Of a DNA stretch of 64,000 bases, positions 9,463 to 18,328 are shown in pieces. The position numbers and the translations under genes are program-made. The stretch lies in contig NZ_CANLNH010000003.1 of the NCBI RefSeq assembly GCF_947492535.1, forward strand, positions 124,001-188,000, given 5' to 3'. The notes under the pieces were generated by a model that saw only the letters and a program-made list of their open reading frames with translations, made no database searches and was not told where the DNA came from. How positions within the stretch are numbered: the first letter of the stretch is position 1; each line of letters opens with the position of its first letter. This DNA is from an uncultured Dokdonia sp. GTDB taxonomy: Bacteria > Bacteroidota > Bacteroidia > Flavobacteriales > Flavobacteriaceae.

Positions 9463-10731
9463 TGGTAATAGTTTTGTAGAAACTTCACCAAAACCGATAC
9501 GAGGAGAATCTTTTGTTTTACAATGTCCACGTATGATCACCGTATCATTATCTTCTATAAACTTACGATCACCACCTTCATCCAAACGTACAGGACGTTC
9601 TCCACGCCAAGAAAGTTCTAACATAGATCCATAGGAATCTGGCGTAGGGCCAGAAAGCGTTCCGCTACCCATCATATCTCCTGCATTTACAGGACATCCA
9701 TTTACGGTATGATGTGCCAACTGCTGACTCATATTCCAGTACATGTACTTAAAGTTTGATTTGGCTACGATCGTTTCCTTTTTACCTTCAGGTTGTAGTG
9801 CTACTTCTAATTTGATATCAAAACTCTTCTTTCCTTCATATTGTAAATAGGGAAGGAGTTCCTTTTTAGGTTTTGGACTCTCTACTCTAAAGGGTTCTAA
9901 GGCATCTAGTGTCACGATCCACGGAGAGATAGACGAAGCAAAATTCTTTGCTAAGAAAGGGCCTAATGGTACATATTCCCATTTCTGAATATCACGCGCA
10001 CTCCAGTCATTAAAGAGTACCAATCCAAATATATGTTCTTCGGCACAACTCACATCGATAGATTCTCCTAAGTGATTTGCTGCGGTTGTTATAAATGCCA
10101 TTTCTAATTCAAAATCTACCAAACGTGAAGGACCAAAAATTGGCTCTGTAGCGCCATTTGGTAATTTTTGTCCTTGTGGTCTGTGTACAGGAATTCCTGA
10201 AGGAATAATAGAAGAACTTCTACCATGATAGGCTACAGGTAAGTGTAACCAGTTAGGCATCAGTGCATTTTCTTCTCCTCTAAACATCGTTCCTACATTG
10301 GTTGCATGCTCGATACTAGAATAAAAATCGGTATAATCGCCTATTTGTACAGGAAGTTGCATCTCCACCTCACTCATATCAAAAATAACGGTATCACGGT
10401 GTTTTTCATTTTCGCGTAAAGCGGTATTATTTTCTTCAAAAATTTCAGAAATACGATTACGTACCAATCGCCATGTCTTACGACCATCGGCTATAAAGTC
10501 ATTTAATGTATCCTGTAAAAAGATATCATCTGTAAGAGGAATCCCTTCAAAATAACCTAGTTGGTGTAGTGCGCCTAGATCAATGGCATAGTCACCTATA
10601 CGCGTACCGATGGTAATTACATCGTCACGGGTAAGGAATACACCAAAGGGAATGTTCTGAATAGGGAAATCAGTGTTCTTGGCCGTTTTTAGCCAAGTTT
10701 TTCTCGTGGGGTCGTTAGCAGATAGTGGCAT
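9439..10731 (-). CDS. fahA: Fumarylacetoacetase (tyrosine catabolism)
   Basis: 430 residues, the normal length for fumarylacetoacetate hydrolase, which splits fumarylacetoacetate into fumarate and acetoacetate in the last step of tyrosine degradation. Family metal and catalytic motifs are present in order: DYTDFYSSIEHATNVG (metal Asp and catalytic His), DFELEMAF (two metal Glu), and LFNDWSARDIQKWEYVPLG (metal Asp), then the conserved MGSGTLSGP. It stands alone on the minus strand, divergent from glyA. No homogentisate dioxygenase gene is adjacent. Its 3' end has been copied twice downstream. Confidence 0.97.
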   Translation of the reverse strand: MPLSANDPTRKTWLKTAKNTDFPIQNIPFGVFLTRDDVITIGTRIGDYAIDLGALHQLGYFEGIPLTDDIFLQDTLNDFIADGRKTWRLVRNRISEIFEENNTALRENEKHRDTVIFDMSEVEMQLPVQIGDYTDFYSSIEHATNVGTMFRGEENALMPNWLHLPVAYHGRSSSIIPSGIPVHRPQGQKLPNGATEPIFGPSRLVDFELEMAFITTAANHLGESIDVSCAEEHIFGLVLFNDWSARDIQKWEYVPLGPFLAKNFASSISPWIVTLDALEPFRVESPKPKKELLPYLQYEGKKSFDIKLEVALQPEGKKETIVAKSNFKYMYWNMSQQLAHHTVNGCPVNAGDMMGSGTLSGPTPDSYGSMLELSWRGERPVRLDEGGDRKFIEDNDTVIIRGHCKTKDSPRIGFGEVSTKLLPVFQPKTK

Positions 10732-10769
10732 ATATGGTTCTTAATAAGGTGTTAGTAAATTTTGCTATC

Positions 10770-10795
10770 CAAATATAGGATTTTATAGTACTGCA
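10770..10795 (-). promoter_or_regulatory. Candidate Bacteroidota-type promoter of fahA
   Basis: On the minus strand TATATTTG (complement of 10770-10777) matches the -7 consensus TAnnTTTG about 40 bases before the fahA ATG. A TTG lies 16 bases farther upstream, a little short of the usual spacing to the -33 box. Confidence 0.5.
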
Positions 10796-10844
10796 ATAAA
10801 GACTTTATGTTATTTTTACAACTCTTTTTAACATAAGATATATT

Positions 10845-12119
10845 ATGCAACGCGACACAGCTATTTTTGATTTAATACAAGAAGAAAAAGAACGCCAATT
10901 AGATGGCTTAGAATTAATTGCTTCAGAAAACTTTGTGAGCGACCAAGTCATGGAAGCTGCAGGATCTGTACTCACAAATAAGTATGCAGAAGGATATCCA
11001 GGAAAACGTTATTATGGTGGGTGTCAAGTGGTAGATGAAGTAGAAACCATTGCTATAGAGCGTGCTAAAGAGCTTTTTGGTGCTGAGTACGCAAATGTAC
11101 AACCCCATTCCGGTTCTCAGGCTAATACAGCAGTTTTTCATGCCTGTTTAAAACCTGGAGATACGTTTTTAGGATTTGATCTTTCTCATGGTGGTCATTT
11201 AACACATGGATCTCCTGTTAACTTTTCAGGACGTTTATATAATCCTGTTTTTTATGGAGTAGAGAAGGAGACTGGGCGTTTAAATTATGATAAAATTCAA
11301 GAGATCGCTTTGCGCGAAAAACCAAAAATGATCATTGCCGGTGCGAGTGCGTATTCTCGTGAAATTGATTATGCACGCTTTCGCGAAATAGCAGACAGCG
11401 TCAATGCAATTCTTATGGCAGATATAGCGCATCCAGCTGGTTTGATCGCTAAAGGAATTATTTCTGATCCTATACCGCACTGTCATGTGGTTACAACTAC
11501 AACACATAAAACCCTTCGTGGTCCAAGAGGAGGACTTATCTTAATGGGGAAAGATTTTGAAAACCCATTTGGAATCACACTAAAAAGCGGAAAACCACGT
11601 ATGATGTCATCATTACTAGATAGTGGTATCTTCCCAGGAAATCAAGGGGGGCCTTTAGAGCATATCATTGCCGCCAAAGCAATTGCTTTTGGAGAAGCGC
11701 TTACAGATGAGTTCTTACATTATATGGTTCAAGTAAAGAAAAATGCTGAAGTAATGGCTGCTGGATTTGTAGCCAAAGGCTATGATATCATTTCTGGAGG
11801 AACCGATAATCATATGATGCTTATTGATCTTCGTAATAAAGATATCACAGGAAAAGCAGCAGAAGCAGCACTTGGAAAAGCAGATATTACAGTAAATAAA
11901 AATATGGTGCCTTTTGATGATAAATCGCCATTTGTTACTTCAGGAATTCGTATTGGTACTGCTGCAATCACGACCAGAGGATTGAAAGAAAATGATATGC
12001 AGACAATCGTAGACTTTATAGATGAAGCAATAATGAATCATGAGGATGATGCAGCACTTGAAGCTATTGCTAGTAAAGTAAATGCAATGATGGGTGATAA
12101 ACCGTTATTTGTAGCTTAA
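10845..12119 (+). CDS. glyA: Serine hydroxymethyltransferase
   Basis: 424 residues, typical length. It converts serine and tetrahydrofolate to glycine and 5,10-methylene-tetrahydrofolate, using pyridoxal phosphate. The PLP lysine is Lys222 in [16 protein letters not shown]; other family signatures are [24 protein letters not shown] and HSGSQAN. It is a single gene with a clear terminator 25 bases after the stop. Codons for ARFREIA at 11375-11388 contain a near match to the window-wide palindrome. That residue stretch is normal for the enzyme, so the match may be coincidental. Confidence 0.98.
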   Translation: MQRDTAIFDLIQEEKERQLDGLELIASENFVSDQVMEAAGSVLTNKYAEGYPGKRYYGGCQVVDEVETIAIERAKELFGAEYANVQPHSGSQANTAVFHACLKPGDTFLGFDLSHGGHLTHGSPVNFSGRLYNPVFYGVEKETGRLNYDKIQEIALREKPKMIIAGASAYSREIDYARFREIADSVNAILMADIAHPAGLIAKGIISDPIPHCHVVTTTTHKTLRGPRGGLILMGKDFENPFGITLKSGKPRMMSSLLDSGIFPGNQGGPLEHIIAAKAIAFGEALTDEFLHYMVQVKKNAEVMAAGFVAKGYDIISGGTDNHMMLIDLRNKDITGKAAEAALGKADITVNKNMVPFDDKSPFVTSGIRIGTAAITTRGLKENDMQTIVDFIDEAIMNHEDDAALEAIASKVNAMMGDKPLFVA

Positions 12120-12141
12120 GTCTCATTACTATTTATAAAAT

Positions 12142-12166
12142 AAAAGCCCCTTTTTGGGGCTTTTTT
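12142..12166 (+). terminator. Rho-independent terminator of glyA
   Basis: AAAAGCCCC, a TTTTT loop, then GGGGCTTTTTT: a strong hairpin with a T-tract, 22 bases after the glyA stop. The remaining space to 12307 shows nothing else. Confidence 0.93.
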
Positions 12167-12307
12167 AGTGTTGTGTTTTACTTACTGATAAAGAGAAGTC
12201 AATCTTTATTAAAACATAGGTAACCGTAATATTAATAGCAAATTCTATCTCCATAGTAATATAGTATGTAAACTATCTAAAAGTAACGATACTATACCCT
12301 TCAAAAC

Positions 12308-12325
12308 ATACCCTCTTTAGGGTAT
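12308..12325. promoter_or_regulatory. ATACCC-N6-GGGTAT dyad, copy 1
   Basis: ATACCCTCTTTAGGGTAT, the most symmetrical of four related 18-bp dyads. As heptamers it reads TACCCTC-TT-TAGGGTA, the 7-2-7 layout of NarL-type operators. It abuts the stop codon of the solo LuxR gene, so here it could equally be a short 3' hairpin. Confidence 0.5.
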
Positions 12326-12709
12326 TTATTTCTCCTCTTTTTTATGGAGGTATTGATAGGCTATTTTTTGTAAAGTACCTGCACCCGAGATTTGTAATTT
12401 TTTAATTATGTTTTTACGATGTGTACTTACAGTGGCTTCGCTAATGGCGAGCATATCTGCAATTTCTTTGGAAGAAAAGTCAAGTCCAATCAAATTGAAG
12501 ATTTGGTTTTGTCTAGGAGATAAGGTTTTAGAATAATGCTCTTGTTTACTATATAACCTAATAAGATGAATCACTTTATCTATAAGTTCAGGATCATTAG
12601 AAATAGCTCTGTAGGCAGTAATGATTCTTAATGTTTGGTGGATATTTAATTTCTGATGTTGAGAGCAAGCTTGTTCGATACTTGCTATGATTTCTTGGGT
12701 TACATTCAT
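12326..12709 (-). CDS. Small LuxR-type HTH protein without receiver domain
   Basis: 127 residues. The N-terminal 55 residues match nothing I recognise. The C-terminal half is a GerE/LuxR DNA-binding domain: LSPRQNQIFNLI, then SKEIADMLAISEATVSTHRKNIIKKL. No phospho-acceptor domain is present. Its recognition helix (TVSTHRKNIIKKLQISGAGTL) closely resembles that of the regulator at 13485-14114 (TVEKHRKNMMRKLGLSGKGEL), so both may read the same dyads. One such dyad lies 35 bases upstream of its start and another touches its stop codon. It could be a co-regulator or an antagonist; not determinable here. Confidence 0.85.
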   Translation of the reverse strand: MNVTQEIIASIEQACSQHQKLNIHQTLRIITAYRAISNDPELIDKVIHLIRLYSKQEHYSKTLSPRQNQIFNLIGLDFSSKEIADMLAISEATVSTHRKNIIKKLQISGAGTLQKIAYQYLHKKEEK

Positions 12710-12743
12710 AGTTTAAAACTAGAGAGAATAAAGAGAAGATAAA

Positions 12744-12761
12744 ATACCCATCACTAGGTAT
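12744..12761. promoter_or_regulatory. ATACCC-N6-GGGTAT dyad, copy 2
   Basis: ATACCCATCACTAGGTAT, one base off symmetry in the right half. Heptamers TACCCAT-CA-CTAGGTA. It lies 35 bases upstream of the solo LuxR gene start on the minus strand, a position fit for an operator. Confidence 0.6.
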
Positions 12762-12783
12762 TTGTGAAAAATACTTGTAAAAT

Positions 12784-12819
12784 AAAAGGCGAATTATTTA
12801 TATAAATAACCCGCCTTTT
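12784..12819 (-). terminator. Terminator of the 138-aa secreted protein gene
   Basis: AAAAGGCG ... CGCCTTTT with a long central ATTATTTATATAAATAA stem. Read on the minus strand it ends in TTTTATTTT, 25 bases past the stop at 12844. Confidence 0.8.
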
Positions 12820-12843
12820 CCACTGATGATATTGTGTCCTTTT

Positions 12844-13260
12844 TTACTTAAGTGTACCCTTTGCAAAGTATCCCCAATCAGTATTCCCATCTATTTCATC
12901 AGACTTATTAGAAACATGTCTTGTATGAAAAACAGACAACTCAGAGTCAGATGACCAAGAAAGTGAAAACATTTGTGTTTCTGTCCAAACTCCCCCTTTG
13001 TTGATCCAGAAAAAATTAAGATGTTCCCCATACCCTTTGCTTATCTGTACTTCAAATTGCCTGTCTTTTACTAAATCATCATCCTCATCTGTTGTGACAC
13101 CGTATACGTTATTATCTTCTATAAATAAGGTGAGTTTATATTGTTCTCCATTTTCTTTTTCTAGAACTCCTTCCCAAAGGCCATCAAAATCTCGATCTTG
13201 AGAAAATCCTTGAAAGATAGATAACATAAGAAATGCGGCAACTAAAATTATTTTTTTCAT
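12844..13260 (-). CDS. Secreted 138-aa protein of unknown function
   Basis: Signal peptide MKKIILVAAFLMLSIFQGFSQ, with likely cleavage after the FSQ. The mature part is about 117 residues, acidic, with alternating hydrophobic strands (LWEGVLEKENGEQYKLTLFIEDNNVYGVT ... LNFFWINKGGVWTETQMFSLSW) that suggest a small beta barrel or sandwich. I do not recognise a named family. A dyad of the ATACCC-N6-GGGTAT type lies 53 bases upstream, linking it to the neighbouring two-component system. A terminator follows, so it forms its own transcript. It may be an exported output or a periplasmic signal partner of the TPR kinase; that is inference. Confidence 0.8.
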   Translation of the reverse strand: MKKIILVAAFLMLSIFQGFSQDRDFDGLWEGVLEKENGEQYKLTLFIEDNNVYGVTTDEDDDLVKDRQFEVQISKGYGEHLNFFWINKGGVWTETQMFSLSWSSDSELSVFHTRHVSNKSDEIDGNTDWGYFAKGTLK

Positions 13261-13313
13261 TGTGTTAGTGATTTTTTACTTGTTAAAAGTACTTATAATG
13301 GTTATTAAAAAAA

Positions 13314-13331
13314 ATACCTAGTATAGGGTAT
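13314..13331. promoter_or_regulatory. ATACCC-N6-GGGTAT dyad, copy 3
   Basis: ATACCTAGTATAGGGTAT, heptamers TACCTAG-TA-TAGGGTA, 53 bases upstream of the 138-aa secreted protein gene. Downstream on the minus strand TACTTTTA resembles the -7 box TAnnTTTG, so the dyad sits where an activator would. Confidence 0.65.
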
Positions 13332-13484
13332 TTTGAGTGTTTAATATACTATTTTTATGGTAAAATCATAATTTAGTAACAAATTATATGCAGAATGTGT
13401 CCAATAGCTATTGAATGATAACTAGAGCTTTTTTCTTAAAATACTAATTATGAATAGTCTATAAAGACTTAAAGGGATACATCT

Positions 13485-14114
13485 TTAGAAATCGTATTTT
13501 TTTTCTACTGCGTATTTGAGTAGTTCGCCTTTTCCACTAAGACCTAGTTTTCGCATCATATTTTTACGATGTTTTTCTACGGTAGAAACGGCAGTAAATC
13601 GTACATCAGCGATTTCAGAAGAGGTTTTGTTTTGAGCGATGAGACGTAAGATTTCTCGTTCGCTTTTGGATAATACAGATTTAGGTGTTTTTGCTTTCGC
13701 GAAAGCGTTATTAAACAAACTTTGATCGATACCAGTATCATAGTATACGTTGCCTTTCATGACTGCATGTATGGCTTTTAGAAGTTCTTCTAGCGGACTA
13801 TTTTTAAGGATATACCCTTTGGCTCCAGCATCCCGCATTTGTATCACAGCTTGGTCCTGATCAAACATAGAAAACGCAATAACTTTGGTATGCGGATATT
13901 CTTTCATAATGATTTTGGTAGCCTCAATACCATCTAATTTTGGCATTCGAATGTCCATAATCACAACCTTAGGTTGCTTTAGCCGAACAATATCTAATAG
14001 ATCTCTACCATCATTTGAAGTGCCTATAATAGAAATTCCCTCTTCATATTTAAGAAGTAAGGCGATTCCATCTATAAGGGATTGATGATCTTCGGCAATG
14101 GCTACTGTAATCAT
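13485..14114 (-). CDS. NarL/FixJ-type response regulator
   Basis: 209 residues. The receiver domain has the acidic pair AEDH, phospho-acceptor Asp54 in VVIMDIRMP and Lys104 in YILKNS. The C-terminal LuxR helix-turn-helix starts near residue 147 (VLSKSEREILRLIAQNKTSSEIADVRFTAVSTVEKHRKNM). Between them the linker carries the residues AFAKA at 137-141, coded by a copy of the window-wide palindrome. It lies downstream of the TPR kinase gene (115 bases away), its probable partner, and is the best candidate to bind the nearby 7-2-7 dyads. Confidence 0.95.
   Translation of the reverse strand: MITVAIAEDHQSLIDGIALLLKYEEGISIIGTSNDGRDLLDIVRLKQPKVVIMDIRMPKLDGIEATKIIMKEYPHTKVIAFSMFDQDQAVIQMRDAGAKGYILKNSPLEELLKAIHAVMKGNVYYDTGIDQSLFNNAFAKAKTPKSVLSKSEREILRLIAQNKTSSEIADVRFTAVSTVEKHRKNMMRKLGLSGKGELLKYAVEKKYDF
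13693..13706. repeat. GCTTTCGCGAAAGC palindrome inside the NarL-type regulator gene
   Basis: Perfect 14-bp core within the linker between the receiver and HTH domains; read in the frame giving AFAKA. Confidence 0.95.
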
Positions 14115-14149
14115 AATAAGTCTATTGTTTTGTATACTGAAAGGAGATT

Positions 14150-14188
14150 GAGTGATTTGCTAGAAGCAAATTGTATCGAAATCACCGA
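14150..14188. repeat. Intergenic repeat GAGTGATT...AAATTGTATCGAAATCAC, copy 1
   Basis: About 38 bp in the gap between regulator and kinase genes. It shares GAGTGATT-GCT, then AAATTGTATCGAAATCAC, with 19365-19402. GTGATTT and AAATCAC ends are inverted, so it can fold. No coding potential. Confidence 0.75.
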
Positions 14189-14229
14189 GTTTGAAATCTA
14201 TATTTTATGTTATAAATATACTAGTATTC

Positions 14230-16119
14230 TTATAAAGGGATATCTATGCTTATACTTGTACCTCTTCCTATGGCACTATCTACTTCCATGGTTCCTTCTA
14301 AGTGTTCTACACGTCTTTCTATACTACCTAAGCCCATACCGTCTTTTTCTTTGAGTATCCCTACTTTAAAGCCTTTACCATCGTCTTCTACCATAATATT
14401 GAGTTCGTTGTCATGTTGTGTAAGGGAGATATTAGCTTCCGTGGCTTGAGCATGTTTTATAATGTTAGTTATGAGTTCTTGTATGATTCTAAAAATGGTA
14501 ATTTCTAGCTCGTTGGCGATTCTATTTTCTAATCCAAAATCTTGTACGTCTACTTGAAGGTTATTATTGGAAGAAACAGTACGTGCTAGTTTTTGAATAG
14601 CAGGTAAGAGTCCGTCTTTGGCTAAGACACCGCTATTACGCTCATGAGAGATGGAACGAACTTTGGTATAGGCTTCATTGACGAGGGCATTGGTTTTTTG
14701 TAGTAATGCCTTTGGATCATCTACTTTATCAAGGTTACGTTCTAGATTTTCGACTTGCATACGAACTGTGGCAAGGGTACTGCCTAGATTATCGTGTAAC
14801 TCACTGGCAAGGCGTAAGCGTTCTTTTTCTTGTCCTGAAACCATAGCATTGATAGTCTCTAGTTCCTTCTCTTTCAGAATCGTTTCTGTTTTCTGTATTT
14901 GGAGTTCGCGGTCTTGTTCTGCAATACGTTGTTTTCGTTTGGTATTGCGGTAGATAAGAATGGCGATGATGGAGCCTAGGAGGAGGGTAGCAGTAAGACC
15001 TATAGTTATTTGTCTTTTTTGTTCTTGCTCTTCTTTTCTTTTTACTTGTTCTTCAAGAAGTTGTTTTTCTTTTTCGGCAGTATCTAATTCAATATTTAAT
15101 TGAGCTAACTGTTCTTGATTTTTTGCAACTCCGTTTTTAGCTTCGTATAGCATCGAAGATTCTAAATAGTAAAAGGCACTGTCATACTCTTTTAAGGGCT
15201 GGTGTACATAATAAGCTTTCCACCTATTTAATGAATAAATTGATTTTTGAAGATGCGATAAATTATGGTAATTTTTTGCAGAATCTATGTTTCTTCTTGC
15301 CTCGTTAGCTTTGTTTTTTTCAGCATTTAATGCAGCGAGTTCCATGTAAGCTCTTTTTTTCTTTGATCTTAAAAATGGAGAATTCTTTAAACTTAAAGTT
15401 TTTGTTATGTAATAATAAATACTATCATATTTTTTTTTCTGTGGAGAACGATAGTAGATTACTGATGAGTAATACACTTTACTTTTAATATTTTCATTTA
15501 ATTTATTATCAAAGGAGTGAGCTACTATCTTTTTGGCTGATGGATAGAATTTTTGAGGAGAAAAAACAGAATTGGCATAATAGTCATTTAAGTATAAGTC
15601 AGCTAAAACTTTTTCACTTTTAGAATGACTAAGTTTTTTAAATCGTTGAATATATTTAATATATGATTCTGACTTTTGGATGATTTGGTTATTATATAAT
15701 TCGATTATACCACAAATACTAATTTTTTCAAGGTTACTCAAATTTTGATCTACAGCATATATTTCTACTTCTTTAAAATAATGAATAGCTTTCCAGTTTG
15801 CCAGTGAATTATTGGAATGGTAGAACCCTTTTGTTAAAGAATGTAAAGAATTTACAATTGGGTTAGTTGAGGTTTTGATGTTCAACACTACAATAGAATC
15901 TTTTATCTTTCTTTGGCCATTATTTTCTCTTATTTGTATTAAATGTTGAAAGGCTTTTTTTAGCTCATGATCTAATAGGTTATTAGATTGTTGCTTTGCA
16001 GAAGTAAAATCTAAAATAGTAATAGAATTAATAATTTCAGATACGGCATCATTCTTATCTTGCCCACTCACATTGAGTAGGCAAAAAATAAGAAAGAAAG
16101 TTAAAATTGATATTCTCAA
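14230..16119 (-). CDS. TPR-type sensor histidine kinase (HisKA_3)
   Basis: 629 residues. A signal peptide (MRISILTFFLIFCLLNVSGQ) is followed by a helical periplasmic sensor region of about 340 residues with TPR-like repeats, one membrane helix at 371-390 (ITIGLTATLLLGSIIAILIY), then a coiled linker. The catalytic core has HisKA_3 histidine His442 in LASELHDNLGSTLATVRMQ and an ATPase domain (ELITNIIKHAQA, VEDDGKGF, GLGSIERRVEHLEG). It pairs with NarL-type regulators such as its downstream neighbour. Its ATG overlaps the stop of the 212-aa gene by four bases, so sensor and unknown protein are translationally coupled. The sensor half is more AT-rich than the kinase half. Confidence 0.95.
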   Translation of the reverse strand: MRISILTFFLIFCLLNVSGQDKNDAVSEIINSITILDFTSAKQQSNNLLDHELKKAFQHLIQIRENNGQRKIKDSIVVLNIKTSTNPIVNSLHSLTKGFYHSNNSLANWKAIHYFKEVEIYAVDQNLSNLEKISICGIIELYNNQIIQKSESYIKYIQRFKKLSHSKSEKVLADLYLNDYYANSVFSPQKFYPSAKKIVAHSFDNKLNENIKSKVYYSSVIYYRSPQKKKYDSIYYYITKTLSLKNSPFLRSKKKRAYMELAALNAEKNKANEARRNIDSAKNYHNLSHLQKSIYSLNRWKAYYVHQPLKEYDSAFYYLESSMLYEAKNGVAKNQEQLAQLNIELDTAEKEKQLLEEQVKRKEEQEQKRQITIGLTATLLLGSIIAILIYRNTKRKQRIAEQDRELQIQKTETILKEKELETINAMVSGQEKERLRLASELHDNLGSTLATVRMQVENLERNLDKVDDPKALLQKTNALVNEAYTKVRSISHERNSGVLAKDGLLPAIQKLARTVSSNNNLQVDVQDFGLENRIANELEITIFRIIQELITNIIKHAQATEANISLTQHDNELNIMVEDDGKGFKVGILKEKDGMGLGSIERRVEHLEGTMEVDSAIGRGTSISIDIPL

Positions 16120-16754
16120 TATCTTATTATTTTATTGTTTCCGATACCACAATTGAAACCTGGTTTTTGGAGAAAATCAATTTGTGGGTATACTCTATTT
16201 GTATGAGTTTGATATAACTCTTCTGGAACTTTAGTGACCATTCTTCTTTTAAAATGTGTGCCATCTCTATAGAAAAATTCTTCATCAAAAATTCCTTTAT
16301 CCATTGATTTATCTCCTTCAGATTGATCCCAAATTTCATTAAAACCTCTATGTACTTGAAAATATAAGTCTTCATTTTGATTAATTTCTGATAAAATAGC
16401 TAAATTTTCATCTATATCTACAGGTCTCATATAATCAGTGCTGCCTCCAACTACTGCTTTTAGAGTTAAATTAAGAACAATGACATGATGTTTTATATTA
16501 CCTTCATCATCTTTAATAGGCTGATATTTACATGTTACAGGTTCGTTTCTGTCAAAACCTAGATCAATGATTCCTTTATAATTTAAGATCTGTAAGTCAA
16601 TAGATGCGATGGTACCATCATTGTTTATTGAAAAGTTGCCATATATATTAAAGCTAGTTTTATAAAGGTTACTACTGTAAATGGATTGATTTTTATTGTT
16701 CATATTACTTTTTAGAACAACAACTCCAAAGTTTTTTTCATCAATTGTAGACAT
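16116..16754 (-). CDS. 212-aa protein of unknown function, between subtilase and kinase
   Basis: I do not recognise the family. No signal peptide or membrane helix is visible. It is mostly predicted beta-strand in the first half (FNIYGNFSINNDGTIASIDLQILNYKG), with an acidic middle (EINQNEDLYFQVHRGFNEIWDQSEGD) and a Gly-rich, Asn-rich end (GFNCGIGNNKIIRY). It starts nine bases after the subtilase stop and overlaps the kinase start by four bases, so it belongs to one transcript with both. It could be the protease's partner, inhibitor or substrate, or a cytoplasmic adaptor of the kinase. Its AT-rich codon use is similar to the subtilase gene, which suggests they came in together. Confidence 0.75.
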   Translation of the reverse strand: MSTIDEKNFGVVVLKSNMNNKNQSIYSSNLYKTSFNIYGNFSINNDGTIASIDLQILNYKGIIDLGFDRNEPVTCKYQPIKDDEGNIKHHVIVLNLTLKAVVGGSTDYMRPVDIDENLAILSEINQNEDLYFQVHRGFNEIWDQSEGDKSMDKGIFDEEFFYRDGTHFKRRMVTKVPEELYQTHTNRVYPQIDFLQKPGFNCGIGNNKIIRY

Positions 16755-16763
16755 AATTTTGAA

Positions 16764-18272
16764 TTAAAGATTATTAATTTTAATTTTAAGTTTATTGTAG
16801 TTTATAATTCCAGAACCAAAGTTTCTGTCATCATATGTATTTGATTCGTAAGGAATTACACTGTTAGTAATTATATTTTTAATGTCATCTAACTCTAAAT
16901 CAGGATGATTTATTAAAATTTTAGCAATAAAACCTGCAATAATAGGCGCAGCTGCAGATGTTCCTTTAAATAAGCTATGATTAGGGTATTCATCTTCATT
17001 AATGATTATTGGAGTTTCTCCTAAACCATCAACAAGATCTGTAGTATATAGTTTTATTCCTGGCGCTCCAACTAAAATATTATCGCCAAAGTTACTACTC
17101 CATCCATCATCAGAATATTCTTTATCAAAGGGTCTTTTGTTGAGATCTGATGCACTCACTACGATCACTTCTGGAATGATAGCTGGAAATGAAATTTCTT
17201 TCCCTGCATTACCAGCAGCAAAAACAACTGGAAGCCCTTTACCTTCTCTACCTTCTTTTATTGTTTTTATAATAACTTTATGTAAAAATGTTGATTTATA
17301 TGGTAATGACCAACTACAGTTAATGACATCGCATTGGTCTGCTAAAGCTTTATGGAAAGCTTGAATTATATAAAAAATAGAAATTTGACTATCATTGTAA
17401 TTATCGCCTTCTCCTTTTGCTATTTTATAACTGACTAAAGTACTGCCGGCACCAGTTCCAACAACTCCTTTTTTGTTTTTTGCAAAACCAGCAAGAATTC
17501 CGGCACAATGCGTACCATGTTTTTCTCTATTGTTAGGTGTTTGATCTGTTTGGTTTTTAAAAAAATTATAACTTTTTACTTCATCAAAAATTTCAGCTAA
17601 GTCTGGATGTTTTCCTTGAACACCATTATCCATTAAACCTATGATAATGTCTTCGTTTCTTAACATACTTTGCCTGTCAGTATCATAATTAATAAATTCA
17701 TAAGCAGGACTTAACGGTAATTCTTTATCCTCAATATAGCTGTTTATATTTGCAATATTTCTAGGGTATACATACTTAATTGTTTGAAAATTTTCTTCGT
17801 AAGAAACATTTTCCCTATCAAATTTCTTTTTAATCTTTTTTAAATTACCTGGATATATTTGAACTAGTATATATTCATTTTCAACATATCTATCATCTAT
17901 AAATCCTTTCACTCCTATAAAATCGTCTATATCTTCAATATGAATATCATTAGTTAATAAAATGATTATTTCATAATTACCACATTGATTTTGAATTCTA
18001 TATTCAAAATTTTTGTGTGTATACTTATCTATTAAGATAATATCAGATAACTTATTTTTATATCTTTTTTTAAACGCTTTGTAATCTATTTCTACTAAAG
18101 AATCGTCTATAAAGTTTTTTATAAAATTATTTTTCTTTTTAGCATCATTGATAACTTCTTTATATACATCATCTGGCACTACTGATAAGTCTAATAGTAA
18201 GCCAGATCTTTCAAAGATTACCTTCTCTTTTATATTTTGATTTTCATATTCTAAAATTATTTTATCTGGCAT
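16764..18272 (-). CDS. Leaderless subtilisin-family (S8) serine protease
   Basis: 502 residues. The S8 catalytic set is complete: Asp215 (IGLMDNGVQGKHPDL), His252 (KHGTHCAGILAG), oxyanion Asn355 (FAAGNAG) and Ser439 (FKGTSAAAPIIAGF). About 200 residues precede the catalytic domain; they hold no signal peptide and include a Lys-rich helical part (about 35-75) and a second small domain ending near YPRN. The enzyme therefore seems cytoplasmic, which is unusual for subtilases and known mainly for intracellular or conflict-system members. It heads the operon protease, 212-aa unknown, TPR kinase, with a 7-2-7 dyad 57 bases upstream. Substrate unknown. Confidence 0.93.
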   Translation of the reverse strand: MPDKIILEYENQNIKEKVIFERSGLLLDLSVVPDDVYKEVINDAKKKNNFIKNFIDDSLVEIDYKAFKKRYKNKLSDIILIDKYTHKNFEYRIQNQCGNYEIIILLTNDIHIEDIDDFIGVKGFIDDRYVENEYILVQIYPGNLKKIKKKFDRENVSYEENFQTIKYVYPRNIANINSYIEDKELPLSPAYEFINYDTDRQSMLRNEDIIIGLMDNGVQGKHPDLAEIFDEVKSYNFFKNQTDQTPNNREKHGTHCAGILAGFAKNKKGVVGTGAGSTLVSYKIAKGEGDNYNDSQISIFYIIQAFHKALADQCDVINCSWSLPYKSTFLHKVIIKTIKEGREGKGLPVVFAAGNAGKEISFPAIIPEVIVVSASDLNKRPFDKEYSDDGWSSNFGDNILVGAPGIKLYTTDLVDGLGETPIIINEDEYPNHSLFKGTSAAAPIIAGFIAKILINHPDLELDDIKNIITNSVIPYESNTYDDRNFGSGIINYNKLKIKINNL

Positions 18273-18328
18273 AATGGATAGTTGAAGAATTTATTATTCA
18301 AATAAAAAAAATAATTAAAACGCCTAGA

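Noticed and set aside
11375-11388. Palindrome copy in glyA (ACGCTTTCGCGAAA)
   Set aside because: It codes ARFREIA, which is normal for the enzyme, and is incomplete on the right; not counted as a copy.
16764-18272. Phage-defence pair of the IetA/IetS type
   Set aside because: The subtilase is present, but no AAA ATPase partner is adjacent, so the known system is not supported.
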